Positions 16,805 to 25,584 of a stretch of 34,977 nt of DNA are shown here, piece by piece. The position numbers were made by a program, and so were the translations under genes. Source of the DNA: JBEATZ01 sp041178545 (GTDB taxonomy: Bacteria > Planctomycetota > UBA1135 > UBA2386). The notes below the pieces were generated by a model. The model was not told the DNA's origin and ran no database searches. It was given only the letters and a program-made list of their open reading frames with translations. The stretch lies in the NCBI GenBank assembly GCA_041178545.1, contig JBEGVB010000178.1, forward strand, positions 1 to 34,977. The letters are read 5' to 3'. Every line of letters starts with the position of its first letter. The stretch's first letter is position 1.

Positions 16805-18496
16805 ATGCCCGTGAACGCAAGGAAGCTGCTGGCCGAGCTCGAGACGATCCGTACCCGTTACGGCGACGGGAGCGCCGCGCGCAAGGCGACCCTTCTCGAC
16901 GCTCTCGCCACCGCCAAGCTGCCCACCGCAGCACTGGTGTCGAGGCTGCACGACGCTGCGTGCTTCCTGCGGGCGTGCCCGGACGACGAGGCCGTCCGCG
17001 CGGCAGCGCACCGGCTACTGGAGACCTTCGACCGACGCGCAGACCTGAAGCGCTTCGCCAAGGGGCTTGCCGACAGTGGCATTGCAGGCACCGAGACGCT
17101 GTACCCCTACTTCGGGCCCACCGCGCGCTGGCTGGCGCAGCGCTTCCCAGGGAAGCTGCACGTGTACTGGCCCAACGTCGACGAGGACGGCGTCCTCGAG
17201 GAACGGTTGCAGCTGCTCGCGAGCTGGTCGGAGACGCCGGGCCTCGACGAGGTCGCGTGGCCGATGCAGAAGTGGCTGAAGCGCCTTGCCGGCCCGACGC
17301 TCACCGATGCCGAATGGTTGCTGCAGCGCTGCGCCCGCGTGGGCCGCGACCCGCGCGCGAGCGACCTGCTCTACGAGGAGCTGGGGCTGGAACTCAACCT
17401 GCTACCGGGACCAGACACGCCCGCGCGGACCCGCGAGCTGCTGCCGGTGCGCAAGCTCCACCACCACACCGTGCCGCTGCGCCACGACCGCCCCGACCTC
17501 GCGGCCATGCTCGGGGTGCGCTTGCGCGAACGCCGACTCATGGGTGCCGAGGCCGCGCGCGTCGTCGAGCTCGCACGGGAGTGCATGGTGGCGCGCCAGC
17601 GCGACCTCGATGCCTTTGCCCACGGCGACCCCGGCGACGTGCGGCTGTTCGAGTGTGAGGACGGCATCGCGTTTGCCGCCATCGGCATGAAGCCCGAGTT
17701 CCGCCTGCAGCTGGAGTCGGTGTACGGGTTCCTCACCCTGCGCAACGGCGTGCCGATCGGCTACGTGCTCACCAGCGGCCTGCTGGGCTCCACCGAGATT
17801 GCCTACAACGTCTTCGACACCTGGCGCGGCGCCGAGGCCGCGCGCCTCTACGGCCTCGTGGTCGCCGTGGCCCACCAGCTCTACGGCTCCGACACCTTCA
17901 CCGTCTACCCGTACCAGCTCGGCGGCGACGGCAACGACGAGGGCCTCGCCTCGGGCGCGTGGTGGTTCTACCAGAAGCTCGGCTTCCGGGCCCGCGACCC
18001 CAAGGTGCTGGCACTCATGGAGCGCGAACTCGCGCACATGGCGCGCAACCGCGAGCACCGCAGCTCGGTCGCGACGCTCAAGCGGCTCGCCACCGCCAAC
18101 GTCTACTGGAGCAAGGGCGCGCAGCGGGAGGACGTCATCGGCATCTTCCCGCTCGAGGCCATCGGCGTGGCCACCACCGACCTGCTCGCGAGGCGCTTCG
18201 GCGCCGACCGCGAACGCGGCGAGGCCACCTGCGCTGCCGAACTCGCCGCCCTCTGTGGCGCGCGCGACTGGAAACGCTGGCCCGCGGCCGAGCGGCTCTG
18301 GTGGCTGCGCTGGGCACCCATGCTCATGGCGGTGCCGTCCCTGGCGTCCTGGCCCACCGCAGCCCGCCGCCAGCTCGTGGCCGTCGTGCGCGCAAAGGGT
18401 GGGCGCTGCGAAGCCGACTTCGTGCGCCGCTTCGACCGCCACGCGCGCTTGCGCGCAGGACTGACGGAACTGGCGCGGTCGGTGCAGGGGCTGTGA
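16805..18496 (+). CDS. Hypothetical protein with possible GNAT-like region
   Basis: A 563-residue soluble protein with no signal peptide, which I do not recognise. The first 270 residues are helical and Leu/Ala/Arg-rich. From about 290 to 400 comes a beta-alpha stretch: VRLFECEDGIAFAAIGMKPEF, NGVPIGYVLTSGLLGSTEIAYNVF, DTWRGAEAARLYGLVVAVAHQLYG, then SGAWWFYQKLGFRARDPKV. The last segment resembles the C-terminal part of N-acetyltransferases (aromatic-Y-x-K-x-GF), so a degenerate GNAT fold is possible; an acetyl-CoA loop (R/Q-x-x-G-x-G/A) is not visible. The ATG has GAGG almost touching it, whereas the in-frame GTG at 16811 has the same GAGG at about seven bases, so translation may begin two codons later. 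Confidence 0.6.
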   Translation: MPVNARKLLAELETIRTRYGDGSAARKATLLDALATAKLPTAALVSRLHDAACFLRACPDDEAVRAAAHRLLETFDRRADLKRFAKGLADSGIAGTETLYPYFGPTARWLAQRFPGKLHVYWPNVDEDGVLEERLQLLASWSETPGLDEVAWPMQKWLKRLAGPTLTDAEWLLQRCARVGRDPRASDLLYEELGLELNLLPGPDTPARTRELLPVRKLHHHTVPLRHDRPDLAAMLGVRLRERRLMGAEAARVVELARECMVARQRDLDAFAHGDPGDVRLFECEDGIAFAAIGMKPEFRLQLESVYGFLTLRNGVPIGYVLTSGLLGSTEIAYNVFDTWRGAEAARLYGLVVAVAHQLYGSDTFTVYPYQLGGDGNDEGLASGAWWFYQKLGFRARDPKVLALMERELAHMARNREHRSSVATLKRLATANVYWSKGAQREDVIGIFPLEAIGVATTDLLARRFGADRERGEATCAAELAALCGARDWKRWPAAERLWWLRWAPMLMAVPSLASWPTAARRQLVAVVRAKGGRCEADFVRRFDRHARLRAGLTELARSVQGL

Positions 18497-18544
18497 GCAG
18501 GTTGCTCGAGGAACCATCCCCACCTACCCCAGGACACAACCTGC

Positions 18545-18859
18545 ATGAGCAAGTGCGAGACTGAGATGACCCTCTGGTACTGGAACGAGATGGGTGGAAC
18601 CCTCATCGAGGAGTTCCCACTGGTGCCGAAGGGCCGCGACCATGGGGCAAGGAAGCTGGACGCGCTCATCGTGCTGGGAGCTCCCAGGAGGCGCCTCAAG
18701 AGGGGCATCGCCTTCGACATCGCGGGCAAGCATGTCATCGTCGTCCAGACCAAGAACAGCCGATTGAACATGTCCCTGCTGGGTCAGGCGTTCTTCTCGG
18801 CTCGACTCCTGCGCAACCGATTCCACCCAGCAAGCCTGCGTTCGCAACCATCCCGCTGA
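18545..18859 (+). CDS. Small nuclease-like protein, probably truncated
   Basis: A 104-residue product starting MSKCETEMTLWYWNEMGGTLIEEFP. The core has a DALIVLG strand, then HVIVVQTKNSRLNMSLLGQAFFSARLL. An Asp on one strand followed by a hydrophobic strand ending in Q-x-K is the pattern of PD-(D/E)xK nuclease folds. Small proteins with the same WxWN...GTLIEEFP...GQALFS look are, as I recall, somewhat longer and continue with a further strand. Here the frame stops after SLRSQPSR, so the C-terminus is likely lost by mutation. No continuation could be found in the other two frames. It sits at the point where base composition changes, before a gene-poor stretch, suggesting a decaying edge of an acquired segment. 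Confidence 0.5.
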   Translation: MSKCETEMTLWYWNEMGGTLIEEFPLVPKGRDHGARKLDALIVLGAPRRRLKRGIAFDIAGKHVIVVQTKNSRLNMSLLGQAFFSARLLRNRFHPASLRSQPSR

Positions 18860-19211
18860 TGGCGTGGGTGCTGTTCCCCAGAGGGGCAGCGCGGAACTCG
18901 GGTCCAAACCTGCGGGTGCATGCAGGCAACTTCGCACGGCCGATCTTGCCCCCCGACTCGCCACCGGCCTGCGCCCCGGATCAGGTTGCTGCCGACCGGC
19001 ATGGCCACCGACCAGTGCATCCGCTGCACCTGTGCGATACAACGTCGGACTCAGGCCATGGAGTGCCAGCCCACCTGCATACGATGCGACGTTGTGATGC
19101 AGCGCCGCCAACTGCACGCCTGACGACAGGGTCGCACCGACCGCCAGTCCGCACGCCTTCGCCTCACGCAAACAGGCCGGCTCCACCGATCACGACTCCT
19201 GCAGGCAATCG
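18860..19211 (+). other. Gene-poor spacer (352 bp)
   Basis: I see no supportable gene on either strand. Open frames cross it but are rich in Pro, Arg, His and Cys without protein-like patterning. It may contain decayed remains of the gene ending at 18859 and should contain the promoter of the transporter fusion starting at 19212; no convincing -35/-10 pair could be picked out. Confidence 0.5.
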
Positions 19212-22200
19212 ATGCCCATCAACCAGTCCAGCACGTTGCACTCGAGGGAGCTTCCGCTCGTCGGGCAAGGATTGCTCACGGGGCTCACGGCAACCGTGCT
19301 GTGCACCGTTGCCAACAGTCTCTTCCTGACCGCGTATGGACCAGGCCACCTGCCGATGGTCTACCTCGGCTTGGCCCTGTTCGTCCCGATCGTCTCCCTC
19401 ATCTACACGACGGCTCGGGCGCGCCTGTCGCGTGTCGCGGTTGCTTACGGCTTCTCCACGACCATGTTCACGGTCTGCCTCGCAGGGTGGGGATACCACC
19501 ACGAGCACGATGCACCCTGGATCGGCTACGTGCTGCTGATGGCATGGAACGCATACGTGCTGGTGGGAATGCTGCTCCAGGGCGACCAGATACAGCGCCT
19601 GTTCGACGTGCGGGAGATCAAGCGTGCGAATCCAATCATCCTGACAGGAAACATCGTGGGCGCGGTCGCGGGAGGCCTCCTCGTGGGCCCGTTGATCGCG
19701 TACTTGGGCACGACAACCGACCTGCTCCTCTTCTGCTGTGTGCTGATCCCGCTGAACCTTGCGCTGGAGCACTCCACCATTGCGCGCTTCCCGGCCCTGC
19801 GGACGCCTGCGACGAGGCGTTCCTCCGCGGGAACGTCCTCCACCCTCTCCCTGCGGCAGGCCCTCAACAACCGGTACATCGTCCTCGTCCTCGTCTTCGG
19901 GGTCTTCTACGTCTTGATGTTCCGGATGCTCACCTACCTGTTCATGTCGTCTGCGCATCGCTTGACGACCTCGGCAGACGACCTTGCCCACTTGATTGGG
20001 ATCTGCATGGCCGTGGGCAAGGCCGGCTCGTTCCTGTTCGTGCTGTTCGGCAGCACGCGGATCATGCATCGCCTTGGACTGGGCGCATCGCTGGCAGCAT
20101 CGCCCGCCCTCATCGGCCCGCTGATCCTCGGTGCGGTCGCAGCCACGCTCGTGCAGGGCGAGGAACACCAAGTCGTACTGTGGATCATCGTGGGCGCATA
20201 CCTCCTGGGCCACTCGCTGGACTCGGGCACGACCGTGACTGCGCTCCGGGCCTCCCTGCAGGCGCTGCCCCTCTCGCATCGCACCGCTGCGGACACTGTC
20301 GCATCAGGCCTCGGGAAGGCCGTTGCCGACGCACTTGCGGGCAGCCTGATCCTGCTGATTGACGCGCTGCACGAATCAGCAGACCTGGCCATCATGATCC
20401 TCATCCTGATCGTGGCGATGGCATGGGTCCTGACAAGCCGGTTCATCTCCCGTGGCTATGCGACCCTGCTGCTCCAGTCGCTCAAGAAGCGCTCCCTGCG
20501 CACGGCGACGGTGGAGGTCAGGGACCCGCAGACACTCTCGATCCTCCAGGACTGCCTGAAGGGTCCGGACTCCGAGCACCGGTCGTTCGCACTCGACTTG
20601 CTGCGCGACTCCCACCACCCGTCCTACGTCGCGCAAGTGCTCGAGTGTGCGAGGAGTGAGGAGGAATCGCTGGCCACCATGGCGATTGCACGGATCGAGA
20701 GCGAGCGGATCCACGAGGGCAGTGCGTTCATCGAGCAACAGATGCACCTGGAACTGCCGCCCAACCGCAAGGCCGTGGTCATCGGTGCACACGCTGCGCT
20801 CTTGGAGGCGGAGGCGATCCCACATGTCGTCCCATGGCTCGACTCCCCTTCGGTCGAGGTGAGGAAGTCAGCCTACACGGCACTGCTCAGGCACTGTGGG
20901 ATCGGGGGCGCCATTGAAGTCGGCCGACGCCTCACGTCGCACTACAGCGATGCAGACCCGGGAATGCGCGCATTTGCTGCAGATGTCATGGGGCAGGTCG
21001 GTGACGCGGGTTTGTACGAGTACCTGCGCCCACTGCTCAGCGACGTGAATCGCGCCGTGCAGGTACGTGCCCTGCACGCGGCCTTCCGGGTCCGGCATGC
21101 ACGACTCGTGCCCGTCCTGGAGTCACACCTGTCGGACCCGGAACTTCGTCCGCTTGCCATCCGGGCACTGTCCGAGGCCGGCGACTGCCTGCTCCCGCAC
21201 CTCGCCGCCTTGCTCGAGGACCCACGCAGCCCTGCCCTGAACGTCTTGTGGCTGCTCAGGGCGAGTCAAGTCAAGGGCGACGATGGGCTCCTCCGGCTCC
21301 TCAAGAAGCACCTCCGTCACCCGGTCGAGGAGGTACGCCAGCAAGTCCTGAAGACCATCGTGAAGCTCGGCCACACTGCGGAAGGCGAGGAGGTCGAGGA
21401 AACCCGGGATGCGATCCGCCACGAAGTGCACATCGGGCTGCGGCTCCTCGAGACCGAGTCCTCCCTGGGACAAGGACCCGAGTTCGCTCCCCTGCGCCGG
21501 GCCCTGGGACACGAGGGTTTCCTGCGCCGTGAACGAGTGTCCCTCCTGCTGACCTTCCTCGTGGATCCCTCCTTGATCTTGCGCGCAACGGATGCATTGC
21601 TCCACGGCGTCGCTGCGGAACGTGCAATCGCACTCGAGACCCTTGAGCTGCACCTGCCCGGTGAACTGCGAGCCTGGGTCCTGCCGTTCCTGAACGTGGC
21701 CGAACCCGCCAAGTCGAGGGCCGCCCAGCTCGCGTCGCATTTCCCGACTCCTCCCGGTGACCGTCGCGGCGCCACGCTCGCCGACATCATCTCGAACGAC
21801 GACGGAAAGTGGACCCACACGTGGACGCGCATCTGGGCGATCCACTCGCGCGCATGGCCGCTTGCGCGCCAGCTGTTCGCAAGCGACCAGGCCCACTGGG
21901 ACTACACCTGGGCGCGGGTCTGGACGAGTGCCTCGGCTCGGTCTCCAACTGGCACCCAGACCGGCAATGCACAGTACGACTGGAGTCGGGAAGCAGCTGC
22001 GATCCGCAAGTGCCTCGAGGACCCTGATCCCACCCTCCAGGCAGTGGCTGAATGGTCCCTGAGCATCCACGACGCCTGCGTACGTGCCCCTGGGGGCCCA
22101 CCGGGACCGCGAACCATCCTGCTCGAAGGTCAACTGCCCATGATGATCACCCTCGAAAAACTGAACATCCTGCACCAAGTCGACCTCTTCAAGGAGACCC

Positions 22201-22583
22201 CTGACTACGCGCTCCTCTCGGTGGCCGAGATCGCCGAGGAGATGGAAGTTCCAGCCGGGGAGACCTTCATGCGCAGGGGCACCCCGGGGGACTTCATCTT
22301 CGTGGTGGTGACCGGCCAGGTGCGGGTCCACTTCGACTCCGCGACGATCGAGGTGCTCGGCCCCTTCACCTGTATCGGTTTGGCATCGATCATCGAGTCT
22401 GCGCCTCGCACGGCTTCGGCGACGGCAACCGAGGATGCCGTCGTGCTGCGCATCAGCAAGCGTGCGTTCGACGAGGTGCTTGCCGAGCAGCCCGAAGTCG
22501 CAAAGGCGACCATGAAGCAGCTCTCTCGCCAGGTCCTCCTCGCCGCCCAGAAAGCGGCATCACCCCTGCCGCACGGGAAGTGA
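19212..22583 (+). CDS. ATP/ADP antiporter-like membrane protein fused to HEAT repeats and a cNMP-binding-like domain
   Basis: A 1123-residue three-part protein. Residues 15 to 430 hold twelve hydrophobic helices, from LLTGLTATVLCTVANSLFL to LAIMILILIVAMAWVLTSRF. The loop QIQRLFDVREIKRANPII between helices 4 and 5 is typical of the nucleotide-transporter (AAA/NPT) branch of the major facilitator superfamily. About residues 450 to 830 are HEAT-like pairs (EAIPHVVPWLDSPSVEVRKSAYTALL, YLRPLLSDVNRAVQVRALHAAF). The last 130 residues form a cyclic-nucleotide-binding-like beta barrel (PAGETFMRRGTPGDFIFVVVTGQVRV). Its phosphate cassette keeps PRTASA, but the usual Gly-Glu before it is Thr-Cys, so cAMP binding is doubtful. 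Similar transporter-HEAT-cNMP fusions are known in several phyla, with unknown substrates. It is translationally coupled to the next gene (TGATG). Confidence 0.85.
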   Translation: MPINQSSTLHSRELPLVGQGLLTGLTATVLCTVANSLFLTAYGPGHLPMVYLGLALFVPIVSLIYTTARARLSRVAVAYGFSTTMFTVCLAGWGYHHEHDAPWIGYVLLMAWNAYVLVGMLLQGDQIQRLFDVREIKRANPIILTGNIVGAVAGGLLVGPLIAYLGTTTDLLLFCCVLIPLNLALEHSTIARFPALRTPATRRSSAGTSSTLSLRQALNNRYIVLVLVFGVFYVLMFRMLTYLFMSSAHRLTTSADDLAHLIGICMAVGKAGSFLFVLFGSTRIMHRLGLGASLAASPALIGPLILGAVAATLVQGEEHQVVLWIIVGAYLLGHSLDSGTTVTALRASLQALPLSHRTAADTVASGLGKAVADALAGSLILLIDALHESADLAIMILILIVAMAWVLTSRFISRGYATLLLQSLKKRSLRTATVEVRDPQTLSILQDCLKGPDSEHRSFALDLLRDSHHPSYVAQVLECARSEEESLATMAIARIESERIHEGSAFIEQQMHLELPPNRKAVVIGAHAALLEAEAIPHVVPWLDSPSVEVRKSAYTALLRHCGIGGAIEVGRRLTSHYSDADPGMRAFAADVMGQVGDAGLYEYLRPLLSDVNRAVQVRALHAAFRVRHARLVPVLESHLSDPELRPLAIRALSEAGDCLLPHLAALLEDPRSPALNVLWLLRASQVKGDDGLLRLLKKHLRHPVEEVRQQVLKTIVKLGHTAEGEEVEETRDAIRHEVHIGLRLLETESSLGQGPEFAPLRRALGHEGFLRRERVSLLLTFLVDPSLILRATDALLHGVAAERAIALETLELHLPGELRAWVLPFLNVAEPAKSRAAQLASHFPTPPGDRRGATLADIISNDDGKWTHTWTRIWAIHSRAWPLARQLFASDQAHWDYTWARVWTSASARSPTGTQTGNAQYDWSREAAAIRKCLEDPDPTLQAVAEWSLSIHDACVRAPGGPPGPRTILLEGQLPMMITLEKLNILHQVDLFKETPDYALLSVAEIAEEMEVPAGETFMRRGTPGDFIFVVVTGQVRVHFDSATIEVLGPFTCIGLASIIESAPRTASATATEDAVVLRISKRAFDEVLAEQPEVAKATMKQLSRQVLLAAQKAASPLPHGK

Positions 22584-23395
22584 TGACCTTTCCGCCCGAC
22601 TACCGCATTCCCATCCTCGGACCGGAGGAGTACTCACGTGGGTATCGGGTCATTCCCTTCGATCCCAGCGACCCGAGGGCCGCCGATCCGCTCGTCCAAC
22701 TCGATGCAGTCGGGATCAGCAACCAGAGCTACCACGCCAGGACCGACGGCGACAACCCGCCCTATCACCGCCCTGTGCCGGGGAGTCAGTCCACCATGTG
22801 GCTTCGCCGGACCCTCGCGATCAAGCTGACCCATGTCAATCGCCGGCTGCGGCCCCATGGACACGAGATCCATGTCCTGGACGGCTATCGCCCCATAGCC
22901 TGTCAGCGCGGCCTTTGGGATTTCTACTACGAACAAGCTCGACGGGTCACCGGCTCGCAGGATCACCGCACCCTCAAGGCACACGCAGAGCAGTTCGCCG
23001 CGGATCCGTCTGACTTCAGCAAGGACGCCCCCGAAACATGGCCTTCCCACACGACCGGAGGCGCCATCGACGTCACGCTTCGTCACTTGGCCACCGGCCT
23101 GCTGGCCGACATGGGATCCTGCTATGAGGAGATCACCGAGACGAGTCACTGCGACCACTTCGAGCGACAGTTGGATGCCGGAGCGGTCACCGAGCGCGAC
23201 CATCGCCTGATCAACCGACGGCTCATGCACTGGGCCATGCACGCAGAAGGGATCTACAACCATCCCTTTGTCTTCTGGCACCACGACTGGGGCAACCAGC
23301 TCTACGTACGGACTTGCATGGACCGGTTCACCGATCCGCCGAGGGCTGCGTGGTACGGCTACATCGAGCCGCCGCTGGATCAAGGGACGGCTTGA
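22583..23395 (+). CDS. VanX-like M15 family protein with altered catalytic site
   Basis: A 270-residue protein related to D-Ala-D-Ala dipeptidases (VanX/DdpX, peptidase family M15D), which cleave the dipeptide of peptidoglycan precursors. The substrate arginine is in DGYRP (Arg103), and the first zinc ligands are in PSHTTGGAIDV (His156, Asp163). The final block NHPFVFWHHDWG supplies the third zinc ligand (His233). In VanX this block reads P-E-E-W-W-H, with the catalytic Glu three residues before the His; here that position is Val230, so hydrolytic activity is questionable. The ATG overlaps the transporter stop as TGATG; a GTG three bases earlier is also possible. No signal peptide is seen. 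The 3' end overlaps the converging peptidase gene by 16 bp. Confidence 0.8.
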   Translation: MTFPPDYRIPILGPEEYSRGYRVIPFDPSDPRAADPLVQLDAVGISNQSYHARTDGDNPPYHRPVPGSQSTMWLRRTLAIKLTHVNRRLRPHGHEIHVLDGYRPIACQRGLWDFYYEQARRVTGSQDHRTLKAHAEQFAADPSDFSKDAPETWPSHTTGGAIDVTLRHLATGLLADMGSCYEEITETSHCDHFERQLDAGAVTERDHRLINRRLMHWAMHAEGIYNHPFVFWHHDWGNQLYVRTCMDRFTDPPRAAWYGYIEPPLDQGTA

Positions 23396-25470
23396 GTCGC
23401 CTGCTGTTCGCCCTCGGCTTCCAGGCCGAGCTGCCAGTGGAAGAAGGCCCAGATGTCCGCATGGCGCTGGGCCATTCGTGACACGGACGAACCTCCGCCG
23501 TGGCCCACGTCGCGGCCAGCGCGCAAGAGGACAGGCCGACCGGATGTCGAGGCACGCTGCCACTGTGCAAGCATCTTGCGGCCGTGCCACGGGGCAACCC
23601 GATCGTCTGCATCGGGGGCGAAGATGAGGATGGCTGGAGCGTCGATCGACTCCGGCATGTTGTGGTACGGGCTGTAGCGCAGCAGCCACTCCAGTTCGTC
23701 CTGCTGCTCCGGAGACCCGTACTCGGAGGTCCAGTGACGCCCGTTGTGGCTCAGGTGGAAGCGCGCCATGTCGGCGACCGGCGCACCGGCCACCACCGCA
23801 CGCCAGAGCGCCGGCCGCTGCAGTGCCGCAACCATGGTCAACAACCCGCCATTGCTCCAACCCATGGCGCCGAGCCGGCCCCGCCCTGCGAATCCCTGTT
23901 CGACGAGCCATTCTCCAGCCGCGTTGAAGTCGTCGAAGCAGTTCTGCTTCCGTTCTCGCATGCCGGCCCGGTGCCATGCTTCTCCCAGTTCACCACCGCC
24001 CCGCACACATGCCTCTGCGTACACGCCACCCCGATGCAAGAAGGGCAGGATGTCCGTCCGGAAGGTCGGCCGCATCGACTTGCCGAAGCCGCCGTATCCA
24101 CGAACGACAGCAGGCGAGTTGGCACGAGGGACGAAGTCGCTCCGGCAGACCACGCGTATCGGAACCAGCGTCCCGTCCGCAGAGGGAAAGCGGAATCGCC
24201 TCACTTCCAGCTGCGCCATCCTCGTCCGGCCCGAGGGTGCGGCCACGGCAGTCGCGCCCCACAGGTCGATCCTCACGGCGTGGGGAGGGTGCTGCGGATC
24301 CGAGACACCTGCCAGCACCGACTTGCCGTCCGAAGTCGCCGAGAGCCAATGAAGGCTGCCGTCCAACGCGACGCGTCGGACCTCCTTGCCACCTCTTCGC
24401 GTCGCACGAAGCTCGGCAACGCCCTCGGGATCGGTGGATTCTGCAACCACGCAATCGCCGACAACCGTCCAGAGCCGTCCTTGCGCCAGTGGCTCCTCCA
24501 TCACGACTTCTGGTTCGCCAGGAACCGCAGACAGGGGCAGCCGGAAGATGCCTCCAACCGTGTCCGTGCGGGTGGTGCTGAAGTAGGCCCAGGAATCCGT
24601 GAGGGCTGCCGTGATGGTGCCTGGACGAAATGGGAAGAGGCCCTGCATCCTGGCTCCCCCGACCTCGCAACTCCCGATCCAAGCCGCCGAGGCCGACTGA
24701 TCGCCGGTGAAGTCGTGCGCGACGACGAGCAGGTGGCGACCGTCAGGGGCAATACGGGGAGTCGGGAGCTGGCCGTCGGCAAGCTCATCGCCGAACACGA
24801 GGTCGTCCTCGCTCGCGCTCCGTCCGAGCCGATGGTGGAAGATCCGTTGACGGTACCTGGCAACTTCGGCGGAGCTCCCCATTGGCGCCCGCGAGTAGAA
24901 GAAGCTGGACCCGCTGCGCGACCAGGCCACCAGGTTGGTGCTGTGCCACTGGTGGGCAACAGGATTCAGGTCGGCCGGGACATGGTCTGCGAGCAACTCC
25001 CCGGTGGCCACGTCGACCACGTGGAGGGGCATGAAGGAACTGCCCTTGAAGGACACCCGGAAGGCCACGAAGCGCCCGTCTGGCGAAGGGTGACAATCCG
25101 CAAGCGCTGGCGCGTCGGCGCCGAAGAACTGCTCCACGTCGATGATCGTCCGCCGTGGACCATCGAGAGTGGCGCTGACCGAGAGCGACCAGTGCTCTGC
25201 ATCGCCGCCACGCGTCCGGTGGAAGAAACTGCCCCCTGCTTCCTGCACCATCCCCCTCCGGGGTTGTCGCAGCAAGCGCTGGAACTGCTCCAGGAGAACT
25301 CGGTGCCCGGGGCGGTCCACCAACTGCAGCTGCGACCACTGCAACTGCGCATCCACCCAGGCGCGGACTTCGGGGGTCTCGCCCTCGAGCCAGCGGTAGG
25401 GATCCTGCGGGCCCTGCCTCCCGCCGAGCCGCTCCGATGATTCCTGCCTCGCAACCGGCGGCCCCCGCAT
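23380..25470 (-). CDS. Prolyl oligopeptidase family serine peptidase (S9A)
   Basis: A 696-residue cytoplasmic-type peptidase of two parts. The N-terminal entry motif QDPYRWLEGETPEVRAWVDAQ leads into a beta-propeller with repeats such as DCHPSPDGRFVAFRVSFKGSS and TPRIAPDGRHLLVVAHD. The C-terminal alpha/beta hydrolase has the nucleophile in GWSNGG (Ser539), the acid in APDADDRV (Asp622) and the base in DVGHGGG (His657). Family members cut short peptides after proline, or after basic residues in the oligopeptidase B branch. The ATG at 25470 has GGGGGA about eight bases upstream, better than the in-frame TTG at 25497. It lies 114 bp downstream of the FmdE-like gene on the same strand, so it might be the distal gene of the hyp operon, though the gap makes this uncertain. 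Confidence 0.9.
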   Translation of the reverse strand: MRGPPVARQESSERLGGRQGPQDPYRWLEGETPEVRAWVDAQLQWSQLQLVDRPGHRVLLEQFQRLLRQPRRGMVQEAGGSFFHRTRGGDAEHWSLSVSATLDGPRRTIIDVEQFFGADAPALADCHPSPDGRFVAFRVSFKGSSFMPLHVVDVATGELLADHVPADLNPVAHQWHSTNLVAWSRSGSSFFYSRAPMGSSAEVARYRQRIFHHRLGRSASEDDLVFGDELADGQLPTPRIAPDGRHLLVVAHDFTGDQSASAAWIGSCEVGGARMQGLFPFRPGTITAALTDSWAYFSTTRTDTVGGIFRLPLSAVPGEPEVVMEEPLAQGRLWTVVGDCVVAESTDPEGVAELRATRRGGKEVRRVALDGSLHWLSATSDGKSVLAGVSDPQHPPHAVRIDLWGATAVAAPSGRTRMAQLEVRRFRFPSADGTLVPIRVVCRSDFVPRANSPAVVRGYGGFGKSMRPTFRTDILPFLHRGGVYAEACVRGGGELGEAWHRAGMRERKQNCFDDFNAAGEWLVEQGFAGRGRLGAMGWSNGGLLTMVAALQRPALWRAVVAGAPVADMARFHLSHNGRHWTSEYGSPEQQDELEWLLRYSPYHNMPESIDAPAILIFAPDADDRVAPWHGRKMLAQWQRASTSGRPVLLRAGRDVGHGGGSSVSRMAQRHADIWAFFHWQLGLEAEGEQQATQAVP

Positions 25471-25584
25471 GGCGTCATCCCCCGTCAGTGTCAGCAAGGC
25501 ACGCAGGGACCCGAGGCGCAGGAAGGTGGCGTAGGAGGATCGCGTCCGCAGTCCTGCTTGCCGGCGATGCTCCGCGTGGAGTCT

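Noticed and set aside
23380..25470. Prolyl oligopeptidase as leader peptidase for the 33-residue peptide
   Set aside because: The peptide has no proline and the gene is separated from the hyp operon by 114 bp, so there is no positive support; oligopeptidase B-like specificity could not be excluded.
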